A stretch of DNA of 64,000 nt from Methylobacterium bullatum (GCA_902712845.1 LR743504.1:1524001-1588000); one strand, 5' to 3'. Counted from the first letter of the stretch, positions 1 to 8,994 are shown. Notes: a model not told the origin generated them from the sequence alone. Numbers and translations are program-made.

Positions 1-374
1 GTCAAGGCATAGACCCGCGCCGGAATGCCCGCCATCGCCGCTGCCGTCCCGCCCACGAGGATCGAGCGCAGCGCGATGCAATGGACGATGTCGGCCTCCA
101 GCTCTTTCAGGATCGCCGCGAGCTGGCCGGCCGCATAGCCCGCCGCCATGGGGTTGAGGCTCGACCGCTCGGCCTCCAGGGCGACCACGCGCGCCCCCGT
201 TGCCTCGATCGCGGCCCGGTGGGCGCGCACGCGGGTCACCACCGCCACGGACAGGCCCATCGCCACGGCGGCCCGTGCCATGGGCAGGAAGTGCGAGGCG
301 AAGAACCAATCCTCGGTGACGACGAAGACGAGCCGCTTCATCGGCGCGGGGGAGGGCGAAGACGTGGTGGCCAT
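1..374 (-). CDS. Glycosyltransferase family 4 protein, N-terminal part (cut by window edge)
   Basis: The reverse strand is open from an ATG at 374 to the left edge, giving 124 residues with no stop. After about 11 Ser/Pro-rich residues comes a Rossmann-type beta strand (KRLVFVVTEDWFF), then a long helix with PMARAA and later strands VVALE and ADIVHCIALRS. This pattern is typical of the N-terminal GT-B half of family 4 glycosyltransferases; the motif 'DIVHCHA' is usual where this protein has DIVHCIA. The sugar donor and acceptor cannot be told because the C-terminal donor-binding half lies outside the window. The gene is divergent from the topoisomerase gene, with about 155 bases between them. 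Confidence 0.7.
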   Translation of the reverse strand, partial: MATTSSPSPAPMKRLVFVVTEDWFFASHFLPMARAAVAMGLSVAVVTRVRAHRAAIEATGARVVALEAERSSLNPMAAGYAAGQLAAILKELEADIVHCIALRSILVGGTAAAMAGIPARVYAL

Positions 375-530
375 GACAGGCGCTGTAGCACGCCGCCGCC
401 TTGTGCGAAGTTGGACAAGATGCCGGGGGTGAAGCATCGTCCTGCCGAGACATCGCGCCGCCGGCCCGGCTCGGAACGCCGTCCCTGCCCCGCCGGTTGA
501 TCGTTCCTGACAATCGACGGGAGGCGGAGG

Positions 531-1715
531 ATGGCGGCGGATCGCGAAGAGGACGGTGTCGTCGCCGATCCGCGGGATGCGGCCATCGAGGCGGGCCTGA
601 CCTATGTCGATGCCGACCGTCCGGGATTGACGCGGCGGAAGAGCGGAACGGGTTTCTCCTATCGCGATGCCAAGGGGAAGGCCGTCCGCGATCCGAAGAT
701 CCTGAAGCGGATCCGGTCCCTGGCGATCCCGCCGGCCTATACCGACGTCTGGATCTGCCCCCGCGCCAACGGCCATATCCAGGCCACGGGCCGGGACGCC
801 AAGGGGCGCAAGCAGTACCGCTACCACCCCGATTTCCGGCAGGCGCGCGACTCGACGAAGTTCGAGCACATCATGGCCTTCGCCGACGCCCTGCCCGCCA
901 TCCGCGCGCGGGTGGACGCGGATATGGGCCGTCGCGGCCTGTGCCGTGAGAAGGTGCTGGCAACGATCGTCCACCTGCTCGAAGCGACCCTCATCCGCGT
1001 CGGCAACGACGATTACGCCCGAACCAACAAGAGCTACGGGCTCACCACCCTGCGCGATCCCCATGTGACCGTCGCGGGCGCGGAGCTGACGTTCCGCTTC
1101 AAGGGCAAGAGCGGCAAGATGTGGAACCTGTCGGTGAAGGACCGGCGCGTGGCCCGCATCGTGAAATCCTGCCAGGACCTGCCGGGCCAGGAACTCTTCC
1201 AGTATCTCGACGACGCGGGCGAGACGCGCAACGTCACCTCGGCCGACGTCAACGCATACTTGCGCGAGATCACCGGGCAGGAAATCACCGCCAAGGATTT
1301 CCGGACCTGGGCCGGAACCGTGCTCGCGGCCCTGGCCCTGCAGGAATTCGAGGCGTTCGACAGCGAGGCCAAGGCCAAGAAGAACCTGCGCGCCGCCATC
1401 GAGAGCGTCGCGGCACGGCTCGGCAACACGCCGACCATCTGCCGCAAATGCTACATCCACCCCGAAATCCTCGACGGCTACCTCGAGGGCGCGCTGCTGC
1501 TCCAGGTGGCGGATGCGGTGGAGGACGAGTTGCGGACGGACCTCGCCCGGCTGAAGCCGGAGGAGGCGGCGGTTCTCGGATTGCTGCGGGCGCGTCTCGA
1601 CGCGGCGAAGGGCATGGTGTCGGTGAAGGCCAAGGTGTCGGCCAAGAAGGGGAAGGCGGCGCCGCGAAAGGGGAGGTCCGGTCCGGCGGAGTCCGGGGCT
1701 CGGGCCGCGGCATAG
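531..1715 (+). CDS. DNA topoisomerase IB (poxvirus type)
   Basis: This 394-residue protein relaxes supercoils through a 3'-phosphotyrosyl intermediate. The N-terminal domain includes YTDVWICP and NGHIQATGRDAKGRKQYRYH, the signature of bacterial poxvirus-like enzymes. The catalytic domain carries LIRVGNDDYARTNKSYGLTT and ends in CRKCYIHPEIL, where Tyr308 is the nucleophile. Length matches bacterial TopIB (about 330-400). The C-terminal 40 residues are a Lys/Ala/Gly-rich tail that probably aids DNA binding and is not part of the catalytic fold. The start at 531 follows GGGAGGCGGAGG, a strong ribosome-binding site. The neighbours do not suggest an operon. Confidence 0.95.
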   Translation: MAADREEDGVVADPRDAAIEAGLTYVDADRPGLTRRKSGTGFSYRDAKGKAVRDPKILKRIRSLAIPPAYTDVWICPRANGHIQATGRDAKGRKQYRYHPDFRQARDSTKFEHIMAFADALPAIRARVDADMGRRGLCREKVLATIVHLLEATLIRVGNDDYARTNKSYGLTTLRDPHVTVAGAELTFRFKGKSGKMWNLSVKDRRVARIVKSCQDLPGQELFQYLDDAGETRNVTSADVNAYLREITGQEITAKDFRTWAGTVLAALALQEFEAFDSEAKAKKNLRAAIESVAARLGNTPTICRKCYIHPEILDGYLEGALLLQVADAVEDELRTDLARLKPEEAAVLGLLRARLDAAKGMVSVKAKVSAKKGKAAPRKGRSGPAESGARAAA

Positions 1716-1804
1716 GTTGAGCTTCTCAGCGCCGCGCCGGCGGAAGGGGCGACGATCTTGCCCCCCAACTCGTCTAACTCGGTTCACACATCTCGCGGGT
1801 ACCA

Positions 1805-1899
1805 CGGGTCCCCTCTCCTTCCAGGAGAGGGCGCCTGTCGCGCCTCGTATCGATGCCTGCGGCTGGAATGAACGGCCGTTGAGCAAACACGTGAATCAG
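1805..1899. repeat. Dispersed intergenic repeat, family B, copy 1
   Basis: A 95-base stretch in the gap after the topoisomerase gene closely matches 62785-62880. Both begin CGGGTCCCCTCTCCT, contain a short palindrome (CCTCTCC/GGAGAGG) and share GTCGCGCCTC, GAACGGCC and GTGAAT blocks at the same spacing. A fragment in reverse orientation lies at 48742-48762. No protein is encoded here. Confidence 0.7.
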
Positions 1900-1942
1900 C
1901 CACCCCATCTCGGAGGGCAGCCGTCCGTCGCCTCGCGCTCCC

Positions 1943-2626
1943 TCAGTGGCGCGCCATCGTCTCGATGACGGTCTTGTGGGCATGGTGGCTGGATTCGCCC
2001 TTGCCCTGGCGCGGCGTCTCGCTCTCCACCACGGGGGGCAGCCCCAATTGCCGGGCGAGGCAGACGAGGTCCTTCAGCCGGCCCGTCTGGGTCTTGCGGC
2101 GCAGGTTGAGCCGATGCGTCTCCACGGTGCGGACGCTGAGGCTGAGGCGGCGCGCCACCTCCTTGTTGCTGAAACCGGCACTGAGGAACCGCAGGATCTC
2201 CGCCTCGCGCGGGGTCAGCCCATCGCCGGCTTCCGCCGGGCCGACTGCCTGAGTGTCCGCCTCGCCCGCATGGGCCAGCCGCACGATCGTCGCGCTGATC
2301 TCCCGCGGGGTGGCCGATTGCGCCACCACCGCATCGGCACCTGCCTCGAGCAGGCTCCGCAGGGTCTCGGCGGCGAGGCTCTGGAAGGCCACCAGCACAC
2401 GCAAGGTCGGATGACGCTTGAGCGCGGCGATCCGGGCGAGGGCGCTCTTCGACGCGGTCTCGGGCAGGAACACCAGGGCGACGATGCTCTCGGTGCCCGG
2501 CCCGCCCAGGGGCAGATCGGCCTCGCCGACCGTATGCAGGCTGGGCTCATGCTCCAGGAAGGCCCGCAGGACAGGCCCGAGCCCCGCTGGTTCGTCGACG
2601 ATCAAAACCCCCACGGCCTGGTTCAT
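1943..2626 (-). CDS. LuxR-family regulator with degenerate receiver domain
   Basis: The protein (227 residues from the chosen start) has a receiver-like domain (about 1-120) and a LuxR/GerE helix-turn-helix (GLTPREAEILRFLSAGFSNK to VETHRLNLRRK, about 145-205). The start at 2626 is preceded by GAGGGGGGAG at good spacing; an in-frame ATG ten codons upstream at 2656 lacks such a site. The receiver begins VLIVDEPAG, but the strand that should carry the phosphorylated Asp reads ALVFLPETASKS, with no Asp. Control by classical phosphorylation is therefore unlikely, and other inputs are inferred. The target genes are unknown. The next gene on the same strand (2864-3760) also has a pseudo-receiver. 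Confidence 0.85.
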   Translation of the reverse strand: MNQAVGVLIVDEPAGLGPVLRAFLEHEPSLHTVGEADLPLGGPGTESIVALVFLPETASKSALARIAALKRHPTLRVLVAFQSLAAETLRSLLEAGADAVVAQSATPREISATIVRLAHAGEADTQAVGPAEAGDGLTPREAEILRFLSAGFSNKEVARRLSLSVRTVETHRLNLRRKTQTGRLKDLVCLARQLGLPPVVESETPRQGKGESSHHAHKTVIETMARH

Positions 2627-2863
2627 GCCGCTCCCCCCTCTGTCCCATCGCGACACATCGCGATCGGGCTGGGCAAGAGCAGTTCAAATCGCGTTCCATT
2701 GGATTCTTGGTCGAATCCGGGCGACGGCCCATGAATACAGAGGCGTATTCTGCGAAAACAGGTCCGAAAATCGCCTTATCATGGTTAATGTGGACGGATG
2801 CGCGGTCATGGCGCGAGGGCGCCTGTCCCTATCGGGAACAGGCCGGTTCGAAATGGGATTGGC

Positions 2864-3760
2864 TCATCCCGCCCGGGCGAGGACGAGGTCGGCGGCGGCC
2901 GAGATCACCCGGTTGCGCCCCGTGGTCTTGGCCTCGTAGAGGGCGATATCGGCCCGCTTGATCATGGCCTCGATCGTATCGCCCTCGCACCACTGGCTGA
3001 CGCCGAAGCTGCAGGTGAGGCGGATCGGGGTGCGGGCGCCGCGGATGCGCAGGGCCTCCACGAGGCGGCGCAGCCGTGACGCGAGCGCCTCGGCATCGGT
3101 CACAGGCCGGTGCGGAAGAACGATGCCGAACTCTTCGCCTCCGAGCCGCCCGACGATGCCCTCCTCCGCAATGGTCTTGCAGACGCTCTGGATCGCCGCA
3201 TCGCCGACATCGTGGCCGTATTCGTCGTTGATGCGTTTGAAATGGTCGATATCCACCAGGATCGCCGACATGTCGCCGTGGTTGCCCACACGATCGGCGG
3301 CGTCCCGCACCCGCTGCAGGAAGGCGCGCCGGTTGAGGAGGCCGGTGAGCGGGTCGGTCTCGGCGAGGCGAATCAGCTCGCTCTGCATGGTCGTCAGGCG
3401 GTCCGCCGCCCGCATGCGGGCATGCAGTTCCTCGGCGCCGGGGGGCTTCTCGATGAAATCGTCGGCGCCGCTGTCGAGCGCCTCGGCGAGATTGCGCGAA
3501 TTACGGGCCGAGGACATGGTGATGACGTAGAGTGGCCGGTTCGTTTCGGCGATGAGACGCGCCGACCAGCACAGTTCGAGGCCGCTCAAAGGGCGGACTT
3601 CCAGGCTCGTGATCAGGACTCGCACAGTCGGCGTGTAGGTGACGAAGTCGAGAGCCGCCTGCGAGTCGGTAAAGACATCGACATGATGGCCCTGCGGCTC
3701 GAGCATGCCGGCAACGACCTTCAGGACAACGCGGCTCGTATCGACGATGACGATATGCAT
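2864..3760 (-). CDS. Diguanylate cyclase with N-terminal pseudo-receiver (REC-GGDEF)
   Basis: This 298-residue protein makes the second messenger c-di-GMP. The N-terminal 120 residues are a receiver fold (MHIVIVDTSRVVLKVV, then ITMSSARN and IEKPPGAEEL with the conserved Lys). The phospho-acceptor position reads ITSLEVRP, with Ser in place of Asp. The GGDEF domain follows (DPLTGLLNRRAF, DIDHFKRIND, RLGGEEFG at 207-211) and keeps all catalytic positions. The usual RxxD inhibitory site before the motif is not visible. The start was placed at 3760, where the receiver begins, directly after AAGGAC; an in-frame ATG exists at 3847. The protein resembles a shortened PleD that has lost phosphorylation input. 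Confidence 0.88.
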   Translation of the reverse strand: MHIVIVDTSRVVLKVVAGMLEPQGHHVDVFTDSQAALDFVTYTPTVRVLITSLEVRPLSGLELCWSARLIAETNRPLYVITMSSARNSRNLAEALDSGADDFIEKPPGAEELHARMRAADRLTTMQSELIRLAETDPLTGLLNRRAFLQRVRDAADRVGNHGDMSAILVDIDHFKRINDEYGHDVGDAAIQSVCKTIAEEGIVGRLGGEEFGIVLPHRPVTDAEALASRLRRLVEALRIRGARTPIRLTCSFGVSQWCEGDTIEAMIKRADIALYEAKTTGRNRVISAAADLVLARAG

Positions 3761-3970
3761 GTCCTTGGTCGCCTGCCCCGAGATTTCATGTTGTTCGTCA
3801 GCATGGCGGTGACAGATTAACATGTTGCCAAGACGACCCGCCCACATGAGTCGATCCGGGGCCGGACGGCGAGAGGTACGCCGGGCGGCCGGCTCCGCGA
3901 AAGGCAGGGCGCCGACACCCTGTCATCGACGGTTGAACGGCGCGCCTGCGGCTGGTAGCTAGCGCATCGG

Positions 3971-4045
3971 GCCGGATTAGCTCAGCGGTAGAGCAGCGGT
4001 TTTGTAAACCGAAGGTCGGGGGTTCAATCCCCTCATCCGGCACCA
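3971..4045 (+). tRNA. tRNA-Thr (anticodon TGT)
   Basis: A complete cloverleaf is visible: acceptor GCCGGAT pairs with ATCCGGC, the D arm is GCTC/GAGC, the anticodon loop TTTGTAA carries TGT, and the T arm has TTCAATC in the loop. The encoded 3' end is ACCA. Position 27:43 is a G-A mismatch, otherwise the stems are normal. It lies alone between the GGDEF gene and a hydrolase gene. Confidence 0.97.
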
Positions 4046-4103
4046 TTCTCCCGTTTCCCTCATGCTCGCGGCCCGACTCGATGCCGCATCGCTCGAGCAG
4101 TCC

Positions 4104-5105
4104 TCAGACCCGCCCCGGCCCGACGGATCTGTCCTCGTCCGTGCGCGCCTCGGCCATCGCCGCGGCGCGGTCGATAGCGCCGATGACCTCTCCGGGAGCC
4201 AGATGGTGGATCATGTGACCCATTCCGGGGACGAGGATGAAGCTGCTCCGGGGCAGCGCGCGGTGAAGCCTCTCCGACTGACGTCCGACATCCGCGATCT
4301 GGTCCTCCGCGCCGGCGATGATCACGACCGGCAGCATGAGGTCACGGTAATGCTTCTGCAGTTCGACGGTCACGGGAGACATCAGCGCGGCGTCCTCCGC
4401 GGACGCACGCAATTGCAGGGGGCGGAGCATCATCTCCTTGGGAAATTCGCGATCGAACCGCTCGGGCACCGGGGCCGGCGCGAACATTCCCTTGATCAGG
4501 GCCGGCAGCATCGCCCGTCCGATCAGCGGAGAGACCGTATGGCGCATGACATCTCCGATGCCGGGAATCGCCGGTGGAGAAGCGAGGAGCGCATCCATGC
4601 GCAGCGTCGGATAGAAGTAGCCTGACGCGAGGACGAGGCCGCGAACGAGGCCGGGGCTTTGCAGCGCCAGCGCCACGGCAACGAGGCTGCCCCAGGAATG
4701 ACCCAGCACGATGGCCCGTGAGACACCGAGCCGCTCCAATGCCTTCCCGTACAGCGACGCGTGGGCACGTGGAGTCCAGAATCCCCTCGGTCGGTCGCTA
4801 TAGCCGTAGCCGGGCCGGTCGAAGACGATGACGCGGTAACGCTTGGCGAGGTCGTCCACGATCCCGCTGACGAGGAAGTCCTGGATCATGGTGCCATTGC
4901 CGTGGATCAGCACCAGGGGCTGTCCGTGACCGCGTATGACGTAGTGCAGCCTGACCCCGTCCACGGACATGAAATCACCGATGGGCGGGGTGCGTCGCTC
5001 GGCCTCCCTGGCCTTCCGGGCAGTGTGGAGCGCCGAGGCGGCGAGGGCCGCGACGGAACCGAGAAGCGCCGGCATCAGCCACGAGGTCTTCGAGGGACGG
5101 GTCAT
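4104..5105 (-). CDS. Alpha/beta hydrolase, membrane-anchored
   Basis: The 333-residue protein begins with a single hydrophobic segment (residues about 8-27, LMPALLGSVAALAASAL), probably a signal anchor. The hydrolase fold follows: oxyanion loop LIHGNG, strand YRVIVFDRPGYGYSDRP, nucleophile elbow GHSWGS, acid region GAEDQIAD and catalytic His in PGMGHMIHH. All three triad positions are present. The sequence resembles haloperoxidase or epoxide-hydrolase-like esterases, but the substrate cannot be predicted. The gene is preceded by a separate secreted-protein gene on the same strand. Confidence 0.88.
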   Translation of the reverse strand: MTRPSKTSWLMPALLGSVAALAASALHTARKAREAERRTPPIGDFMSVDGVRLHYVIRGHGQPLVLIHGNGTMIQDFLVSGIVDDLAKRYRVIVFDRPGYGYSDRPRGFWTPRAHASLYGKALERLGVSRAIVLGHSWGSLVAVALALQSPGLVRGLVLASGYFYPTLRMDALLASPPAIPGIGDVMRHTVSPLIGRAMLPALIKGMFAPAPVPERFDREFPKEMMLRPLQLRASAEDAALMSPVTVELQKHYRDLMLPVVIIAGAEDQIADVGRQSERLHRALPRSSFILVPGMGHMIHHLAPGEVIGAIDRAAAMAEARTDEDRSVGPGRV

Positions 5106-5172
5106 GAGGTGATCCTGCGTGAGGAAAAGATGCCCCGAACCGGGACGTGAAGGTTCGCGAAGAGCGAGCCTC

Positions 5173-5754
5173 CTAGGGGCGCGGGGCGGCGTCGAGGAGC
5201 TTCGGCGACATCGCGGAGAGGGCCAGCAGAGGCGCCGGCATCACCACGCCCGCCCGACGCATGGCTTGGGCAACCGCCCGGCACTCCAGAAGGTCGTTGG
5301 CGCGTGCAGCCTTCTCGATATGCTGCACGTTCTCCGGCGTGGGCTTCGACGTGGCCGACGTATCTCCGGACGGCGCGGACGCCGTTGCCGTCGCACCCGT
5401 CGGCGCGGCCTTGTTCTGCTCAGTTCCCTGTGGGCCGGCGGCACCCGGGCCGGAGGCCGTCACCTGACCGCTCAGGCCCGATGTGTTTTGCGGCGTGCCC
5501 GGCGCGGACGGCTGGGCGGATGTGTCGCCGCTCTTCTTCGCCGTCACCGCCGTCGCCAGTTGCGGCGGCGTCTCGGCGGCCTTCGAGGCGGCGTCGGGCT
5601 GGCCAATGAACGCCACCAGTTCCACACAGAGGTTCGCGGGCCTTCCGCTGCCCGGATCGCCGCCACTCGTCGGTGGCGCGATTTGGCCCTGGGCGAAGGC
5701 AAGGGCCGGCACGAAGACAAGCGCTGCCATCGTGGTCGCCATGAAAAGCCGCAT
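5173..5754 (-). CDS. Secreted hypothetical protein, Ala/Thr/Pro-rich
   Basis: From the chosen ATG at 5754 the protein has 193 residues. It opens with a clear signal peptide (MRLFMATTMAALVFVPALAFA) and a likely cleavage site before QGQIAPP. The middle (about 55-135) is low-complexity Ala/Thr/Ser/Gly/Pro, probably disordered. The C-terminal 55 residues (ENVQHIEKAARANDLLECRAVAQAMRRA) look helical. No family was recognised. Two Cys residues, one in each ordered part (NLCVEL and LLECRA), could form a disulphide. An in-frame ATG nine codons upstream is less likely because it would put charged residues before the signal peptide. Confidence 0.65.
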   Translation of the reverse strand: MRLFMATTMAALVFVPALAFAQGQIAPPTSGGDPGSGRPANLCVELVAFIGQPDAASKAAETPPQLATAVTAKKSGDTSAQPSAPGTPQNTSGLSGQVTASGPGAAGPQGTEQNKAAPTGATATASAPSGDTSATSKPTPENVQHIEKAARANDLLECRAVAQAMRRAGVVMPAPLLALSAMSPKLLDAAPRP

Positions 5755-6067
5755 CGTCACTGTCCTGATTCCAGCGGGCATCTGCGCAGGGCGCGACCGT
5801 TCGGGCTGGCATCAAGGCAACCGGCCCCGGCTGGGATTGGTTGCGAGGGGCGGTGGGGATGCGCCGTGGGCGCCGACGTTCGCGGGGGCAAGCGGACCCG
5901 AACGACCGCGACCATGCCTTCGACGGAGCAGGGCCTCCCGCGAGTGAACGTCAGTGAGGATCGCGGGGGGGGGCGGATTTCGTTAACGATAACGCGCCAT
6001 GACGAGGCGGTCGGGAGATTTCGGTCGTCCGGCCTTGTCGGCACGTCGGGAACGAGGGCAAAAACCC

Positions 6068-6478
6068 ATGCGGATAGGTGTTGCGGCAGGTGTGCTCGCG
6101 GCGTTGAGCGTCGGGATGGCGGCTCATGCGCAAGGTCTCGCCCGAGGCACCCAGGACGGTGCCGAGCGCGGCGGCAACATCGCCGGCCCCCTCGGCGCGG
6201 CCGTCGGCAGCGTGATCGGAGGCGCGGTCGGGACCGCCAACGAGATCCTCGGGATCGATCGCCGGGAGCGGTTCAGGATCTACACGCGGGGCGAGCGTCG
6301 CCCGTCCTTCGCCTACCGCGGCAAGGTGCATGTCGGCGCCGTGCTGCCCGAAGGCGGTGTCGTCTATTACGACGTGCCTCCGGAATTCGCCCTGAAAGGC
6401 TATAATTACACCGTCGTGAACGATATCCCGGTGCTCGTCGAGCCGGGCACCCGCCGGATCGTCGAGGTGATCGACTGA
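6068..6478 (+). CDS. DUF1236-family secreted protein
   Basis: The 136-residue product starts with a signal peptide (MRIGVAAGVLAALSVGMAAHAQ). A glycine-rich segment follows (GPLGAAVGSVIGGAVG), like a glycine-zipper. The C-terminal half carries the DUF1236 pattern: VGAVLPEGGVVYYDVPPEF and later VNDIPVLVEPGTRRIVEVID. Such proteins are common in Rhizobiales, with unknown function in the envelope. An in-frame ATG 23 codons upstream at 5999 would add an Arg-rich leader and is not preferred. The gene stands alone and is divergent from the secreted protein gene ending at 5173. Confidence 0.75.
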   Translation: MRIGVAAGVLAALSVGMAAHAQGLARGTQDGAERGGNIAGPLGAAVGSVIGGAVGTANEILGIDRRERFRIYTRGERRPSFAYRGKVHVGAVLPEGGVVYYDVPPEFALKGYNYTVVNDIPVLVEPGTRRIVEVID

Positions 6479-6822
6479 AGGCGGAGCGCGTCCGCCACGG
6501 CCCTGCGCCCCCGTTCCCACGACGACCCGCCTCACCATCGCCGCCGATGGCGAACGCCGTTCTGGCGCAGCGCCTTCCGGTGGCCGGCTCCGAGGCCCTG
6601 TGCGACGGCGCTTGCGCGACGGACATTATCAATTGACAGTCACGCCGCATTGAAGCGGGAATAGAAATCCATTCATGCTGTTGGGACAGGCGTGAGACTG
6701 TCTCCGACTTCTGGTCGAGATATGGTCGTGGACCGTTGGGGCACCATTCACCGGGTGAGCGACGAAGCGTCCGAAAGGCGACGCAACCGACATCGTGTTC
6801 GGTATCGCGTTAGGGTGGACCC
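6479..6822. other. Intergenic region before the hybrid histidine kinase
   Basis: No gene was found in these 344 bases. The stretch 6640-6690 is locally AT-richer (ATTATCAATTGACAG, GGAATAGAAATCCATTCATG) than its surroundings and is the most likely place for the kinase promoter, but no confident -35/-10 pair was assigned. Confidence 0.5.
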
Positions 6823-8889
6823 ATGGCTGACGACGTCTCCAACCGAGAACCCACCATCGGTCACGCCATGACGGCGGCGGATGCGGTCGAAACCCTGGTC
6901 GTCGACGACGAGCGGTACCGCCTACTGGTGGAGAGCATCGTCGATTACGCCATCTATATGCTCGATCCGCAGGGTCGGGTGGCGAGCTGGAATCGCGGCG
7001 CCCAGCGCTTCAAGGGCTATACCGACGCGGAGATCATCGGCGAGCACTTCTCGCGCTTCTACACCGACGACGACCGGGCCATCGGTCTGCCCGGCCGGGC
7101 CTTGAGGATCGCCGAGACCGAGGGGCGGTTCGAGCAGGAGGGATGGCGCGTCCGCAAGGACGGCAGCCTGATGTGGGCGCACGTGCTCATCGATCCGATC
7201 CGTGGCGAGGACGGCACCCTCGTCGGCTACGCCAAGGTCACCCGCGACCTCACCGAGCGACGGGCCGCCCTGGCGGCCCTCGAACGGAGCGAGCAGCAGT
7301 TCCGCCTGCTCGTCCAGGGCGTACGGGACTACGCCATCTACATGCTCGACCCTCAGGGAAAGGTCACGAGCTGGAATCGCGGCGCCCAGCGCTTCAAGGG
7401 ATACACGGACGACGAGATCATCGGCGAGCATTTCTCGCGCTTCTATACGGACGCGGACCGCGCTTCGGGCCTGCCCGCCCGGGCGCTCCGGACCGCGGCC
7501 ACCGAAGGCCGCTTCGAAGCCGAAGGCCAGCGTGTGCGCAAGGACGGGACGTGTTTCTGGGCGCATGTCGTCATCGATCCGATCCGGGGCGGGCATGGCG
7601 AGCTGATCGGTTTCGCCAAGATCACGCGGGACGTTACGGAGCGGCGGAACACCGAGCGGGCTCTGGAGGACGCGCGTTCGCGCTTCGTCCAGTCGCAGAA
7701 GATGGAAGCGATCGGTCAGCTCACCGGCGGTGTCGCCCACGATTTCAACAACCTCCTCGCCGTCGTGCTCGGCAATCTGCATCTCGCCCGCAAGCGCCTC
7801 CCGCCGGATCGCAAGCTGCTGCAGCTGGTGGAGAATTCCATTCAGGCGGCGGAGCGGGGCGCCACGCTGACCAAGCGCATGCTCGCCTTCGCCCGCCAGC
7901 AGAAGCTGGAAACCGGCCCCGTGGACGTGCCGGAGCTCGTGCGGGGCATGACCGAGCTGCTGCAGGGCTCCATCGGTGCGGGCATCCCGGTCGCCACGCA
8001 TTTCCCCCCGGAACTGCCGCTCGCCAACGTCGATGCCAACCAGCTCGAACTGGCCCTGCTCAATCTCGCCGTCAACGCCCGCGACGCCATGCCGGAGGGC
8101 GGCAGGATCACCATCGCAGCGCGCGACGCGGTGGTCGCCCCCGATCAAATTCCCGGCCTCGCTCCGGGGCGCTACGTCTGCCTGTCGGTCACCGATACAG
8201 GGGACGGCATGGACGAGCAGACCCTCGCCCGCGCGACCGAGCCGTTCTTCACGACCAAGGGTGTCGGCAAGGGCACCGGGCTGGGCCTCTCCATGATCCA
8301 CGGTTTCGCCGAGCAGTCGGGCGGCCGGCTGTGTCTCAGGAGCGTTCCGGGCCAGGGCACGACGGCTGAGCTGTGGCTGCCCGAGGCCGAGGCCGGTGAC
8401 GCGGGAAAGGCAGCGCCGGAAACGGCCCTCTGCCCGTCCGCGACGAGACCGTTGAGGGTGCTGGTGGTCGATGACGACCCGCTGGTCCTGTTGAACACGG
8501 CGGCCATGCTGGAGGATCTCGGTCACGTGGTGAAAGAGGCGGCGTCGGGCGCGCAGGCCCTGCACGTCCTGCGCTGCGCCGAACCGTTCGATCTCGTGAT
8601 CACGGACCAGTTGATGCCGGGCATGAACGGCACGCAGCTCATCGCGGCGATCGGCCGGGACTATCCCGGATTGCCGGCCATCCTCGCGACCGGCTACGCC
8701 GACCCGACGGAGGGCGAGCACGCAGATGACGTGCGCCTGACCAAGCCGTTCGGTCAGGAGGAGCTGGCCCGCGCCATCCAGACGAGATTTCAGGTCGAAC
8801 GCCGGATCCTGGCATTCCGGCCGGCGGCGGACGAGACCGGCGGCTCCCCCGGCGCGATGACGGAAGTGGCCGTCTCCTGTCTCGGCTGA
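6823..8889 (+). CDS. Hybrid sensor histidine kinase (PAS-PAS-HisKA-HATPase-REC)
   Basis: This 688-residue soluble kinase has two PAS domains (about 30-145 and 160-275) that are near copies of each other. Both contain DYAIYMLDPQG, SWNRGAQRFKGYTD and EIIGEHFSRFYTD. Each ends in TRDLTERR/TRDVTERR. The HisKA domain has the H box GGVAHDFNNLLAV with His306. The HATPase follows (NLAVNARDAMPEGG, VTDTGDGMD, GKGTGLGLSM). A C-terminal receiver has the acidic pocket VVDDDP and Asp595 in ITDQLMPGMNG. No membrane segment is present, so it should sense a cytosolic signal. A separate output regulator is not adjacent. A terminator-like hairpin downstream belongs to the opposite strand. Confidence 0.95.
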   Translation: MADDVSNREPTIGHAMTAADAVETLVVDDERYRLLVESIVDYAIYMLDPQGRVASWNRGAQRFKGYTDAEIIGEHFSRFYTDDDRAIGLPGRALRIAETEGRFEQEGWRVRKDGSLMWAHVLIDPIRGEDGTLVGYAKVTRDLTERRAALAALERSEQQFRLLVQGVRDYAIYMLDPQGKVTSWNRGAQRFKGYTDDEIIGEHFSRFYTDADRASGLPARALRTAATEGRFEAEGQRVRKDGTCFWAHVVIDPIRGGHGELIGFAKITRDVTERRNTERALEDARSRFVQSQKMEAIGQLTGGVAHDFNNLLAVVLGNLHLARKRLPPDRKLLQLVENSIQAAERGATLTKRMLAFARQQKLETGPVDVPELVRGMTELLQGSIGAGIPVATHFPPELPLANVDANQLELALLNLAVNARDAMPEGGRITIAARDAVVAPDQIPGLAPGRYVCLSVTDTGDGMDEQTLARATEPFFTTKGVGKGTGLGLSMIHGFAEQSGGRLCLRSVPGQGTTAELWLPEAEAGDAGKAAPETALCPSATRPLRVLVVDDDPLVLLNTAAMLEDLGHVVKEAASGAQALHVLRCAEPFDLVITDQLMPGMNGTQLIAAIGRDYPGLPAILATGYADPTEGEHADDVRLTKPFGQEELARAIQTRFQVERRILAFRPAADETGGSPGAMTEVAVSCLG

Positions 8890-8960
8890 TCGGACGGGCG
8901 CACCGGTTCGTCATCGACGAATCCCGGACTTGCAAAGCCGCAATCGCCGTGACGGCACGC

Positions 8961-8994
8961 GAAAAGGCCCCGATGAGGCGAACTCATCGAGGCC
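8961..8994 (-). terminator. Rho-independent terminator for the small secreted/membrane gene pair
   Basis: Read on the minus strand, GGCCTCGATGAG and CTCATCGGGGCC form a 12-base stem with one G-T pair and a short loop, followed by TTTTC. It sits 29 bases beyond the stop of the 32-residue ORF (9023-9121), the position expected for its terminator. Confidence 0.75.

Noticed and set aside
2818..2850. Possible terminator hairpin (GCCTGTCCCTATCGGGAACAGGC)
   Set aside because: The arms pair imperfectly and there is no T-run; too weak to list as a feature.
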